A stretch of 6,323 nucleotides of DNA from an uncultured Taibaiella sp. (lineage in GTDB: Bacteria; Bacteroidota; Bacteroidia; Chitinophagales; Chitinophagaceae), in NCBI GenBank assembly GCA_946886975.1, contig CAMPJV010000158.1:1-6323 (forward strand), read 5' to 3'. The position numbers and the translations under genes were made by a program. The notes below the pieces were generated by a model. The model searched no databases. It had not been told where the DNA came from and saw nothing but the letters and a program-made list of their open reading frames with translations. Shown here one piece after another: positions 5,392 through 6,323 of the stretch (position 1 is the stretch's first letter; each line of letters begins with the position of its first letter).

Positions 5392-6288
5392 ATGATAGCA
5401 GCGCAACTATTGCACAACCCCGGGGCGGGTGAAGGAGCCTACACAAAAGAGGAGCTTACGGAGCTGCTGGAGCGATACGGATACAAATGCAACTATGCCT
5501 CCACCAAAGAGGATGGATGGGATACCATAGATGAAGACGCAGAGCTGGTGATCATTGCCGGTGGGGATGGGACCGTAAGGAAGGTCATGCAAAAGCTGCT
5601 GGAGCGAAAGATGAAGGAAAAGAAGTTTCCGCTGGCGGTGCTGCCTATGGGGACCGCTAACAATATTGGCAATACCTTTTATTCGAGTCTTGATGCTGAA
5701 ACTGTGGTAAAGAGCTGGGCCCAGGGTAACAGGAAGAAGGTTGACATAGGGAGAATTGAGGGACTAAAAAAGGACATGTTCTTCATGGAAGGATTTGGTA
5801 TTGGTGTCTTTCCCAGGCTGATGAAAGAGATGAAGAGACAGGAAGAGCGGCATGAGAAAGATCCGCAGGCGGAACTGAAGACCGCACAAGAGATATTGCA
5901 TGACCTTGTGCGCACGTACGAACCAAAGAAGTGTTCGATAACTATAGACGGAAAGGACTATACGGACGACTACGTGCTGGTGGAAGTAATGAACATCCGT
6001 TCCGTTGGCCCGAACCTATTCCTCGCTCCTTATGCTGACCCTACGGATGGTTTACTGGATGTCGTCCTGATACCTGCAACAGAAAAGGAGAAGCTGGCGA
6101 TGTACATGCAACACAGGAAAGAGGGCGTAGAGGAACCTTTTACTTTTAATATTGTGCAGGGCAAATGCATAGAGCTGAAGTGGAAAGGCACGCATGCTCA
6201 CATAGACGATAAGCTTATTACCATGGACAAATCGCTAAAGCTGAAGATTGAACTTCATGAGGGACTAATTGAATGTTTGGTGGAGTAG
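5392..6288 (+). CDS. diacylglycerol/lipid kinase family protein (YegS/BmrU type)
   Basis: The product (298 residues from the ATG at 5392) is a member of the DAGK catalytic-domain family, ATP-dependent kinases acting on diacylglycerol or related lipids at the inner face of the cytoplasmic membrane. Key motifs: HNPGAGEG at 8-15 in the N-terminal strand-loop; the nucleotide-binding IIAGGDGTVRKVM at 54-66, with GGDGT at 57-61; LPMGTANNIGNTF at 84-96, an NN variant of the usual GTxND; GFGIGVF at 134-140; and GPNLFLAPYADPTDGLLDV at 206-224, including the conserved DG-LDV of the C-terminal beta domain. Residues 142-176 are charged and probably helical. There is no signal peptide. The frame is open back to a TTG at 5365, but MIAAQLLHNPGAG is the natural beginning. 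It is divergent from surE and may be co-transcribed with whatever begins at 6294. The actual lipid substrate cannot be read from the sequence. Confidence 0.9.
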   Translation: MIAAQLLHNPGAGEGAYTKEELTELLERYGYKCNYASTKEDGWDTIDEDAELVIIAGGDGTVRKVMQKLLERKMKEKKFPLAVLPMGTANNIGNTFYSSLDAETVVKSWAQGNRKKVDIGRIEGLKKDMFFMEGFGIGVFPRLMKEMKRQEERHEKDPQAELKTAQEILHDLVRTYEPKKCSITIDGKDYTDDYVLVEVMNIRSVGPNLFLAPYADPTDGLLDVVLIPATEKEKLAMYMQHRKEGVEEPFTFNIVQGKCIELKWKGTHAHIDDKLITMDKSLKLKIELHEGLIECLVE

Positions 6289-6293
6289 AGGCA

Positions 6294-6323
6294 ATGATGC
6301 AGCCAACGGAGACTGTCTGTACC
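6294..6323 (+). CDS. possible start of a downstream gene (partial)
   Basis: Five bases after the lipid-kinase stop codon, ATG ATG opens a frame (MMQPTETVCT) that stays open for all 10 codons to the window edge. The tight spacing would suit a second cistron of the same operon. Ten codons are too few to establish that this is coding, and no function can be proposed. Confidence 0.22.
   Translation, partial: MMQPTETVCT

Noticed and set aside
1..6323. Mobile element, phage, toxin-antitoxin, CRISPR or defence system
   Set aside because: No transposase, integrase, terminal inverted repeats, direct-repeat arrays or defence domains are visible; all long genes are assignable to ordinary families or to a single unrecognised exported protein.

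Overview
The window looks like ordinary chromosomal DNA from a member of the Bacteroidetes (Bacteroidota), possibly Chitinophagaceae; the family-level guess is an inference from protein style only. Three things support the phylum: a textbook Bacteroidetes promoter (TTTG, 19 bp, TATCTTTG) just before the gene at 1273, the absence of clear Shine-Dalgarno sequences before the starts, and a lipoprotein whose cysteine is followed by S-K-D-D-D, the surface-export type signal known in this phylum. No mobile element, CRISPR array, tRNA or rRNA is visible.

Layout. Positions 1-44 may hold the last codons of a plus-strand gene. A minus-strand gene (54-1145) encodes an HTH_42 winged-helix protein of the AlkZ type, a probable DNA glycosylase, with a Q-S-Q motif. 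It is divergent from a plus-strand gene (1273-1911) for a small exported protein that I do not recognise; the space between them carries the strong promoter and a perfect 6-bp dyad. Next is pepD (2045-3505), an M20C cytosolic dipeptidase with all metal and catalytic residues intact. It converges on a DUF4382-type lipoprotein gene (3559-4353, minus), and the two share a 10-bp-stem terminator. After a 235-bp non-coding gap comes surE (4589-5326, minus), a survival-type 5'/3'-nucleotidase, divergent from a YegS/DAGK-type lipid kinase gene (5392-6288, plus). Five nucleotides after its stop, an open frame starting ATG ATG runs off the window end and could be a co-transcribed next gene.

The genes do not form an evident single pathway. 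They are single-gene units of housekeeping or envelope type: DNA repair, peptide turnover, nucleotide turnover, lipid phosphorylation and two exported proteins. I found no convincing undescribed multi-gene system. The items most worth a second look are the AlkZ-like glycosylase, the unrecognised exported protein with its near-perfect promoter, the putative surface DUF4382 lipoprotein with a triplet-repeat linker, and short motifs in the intergenic regions.
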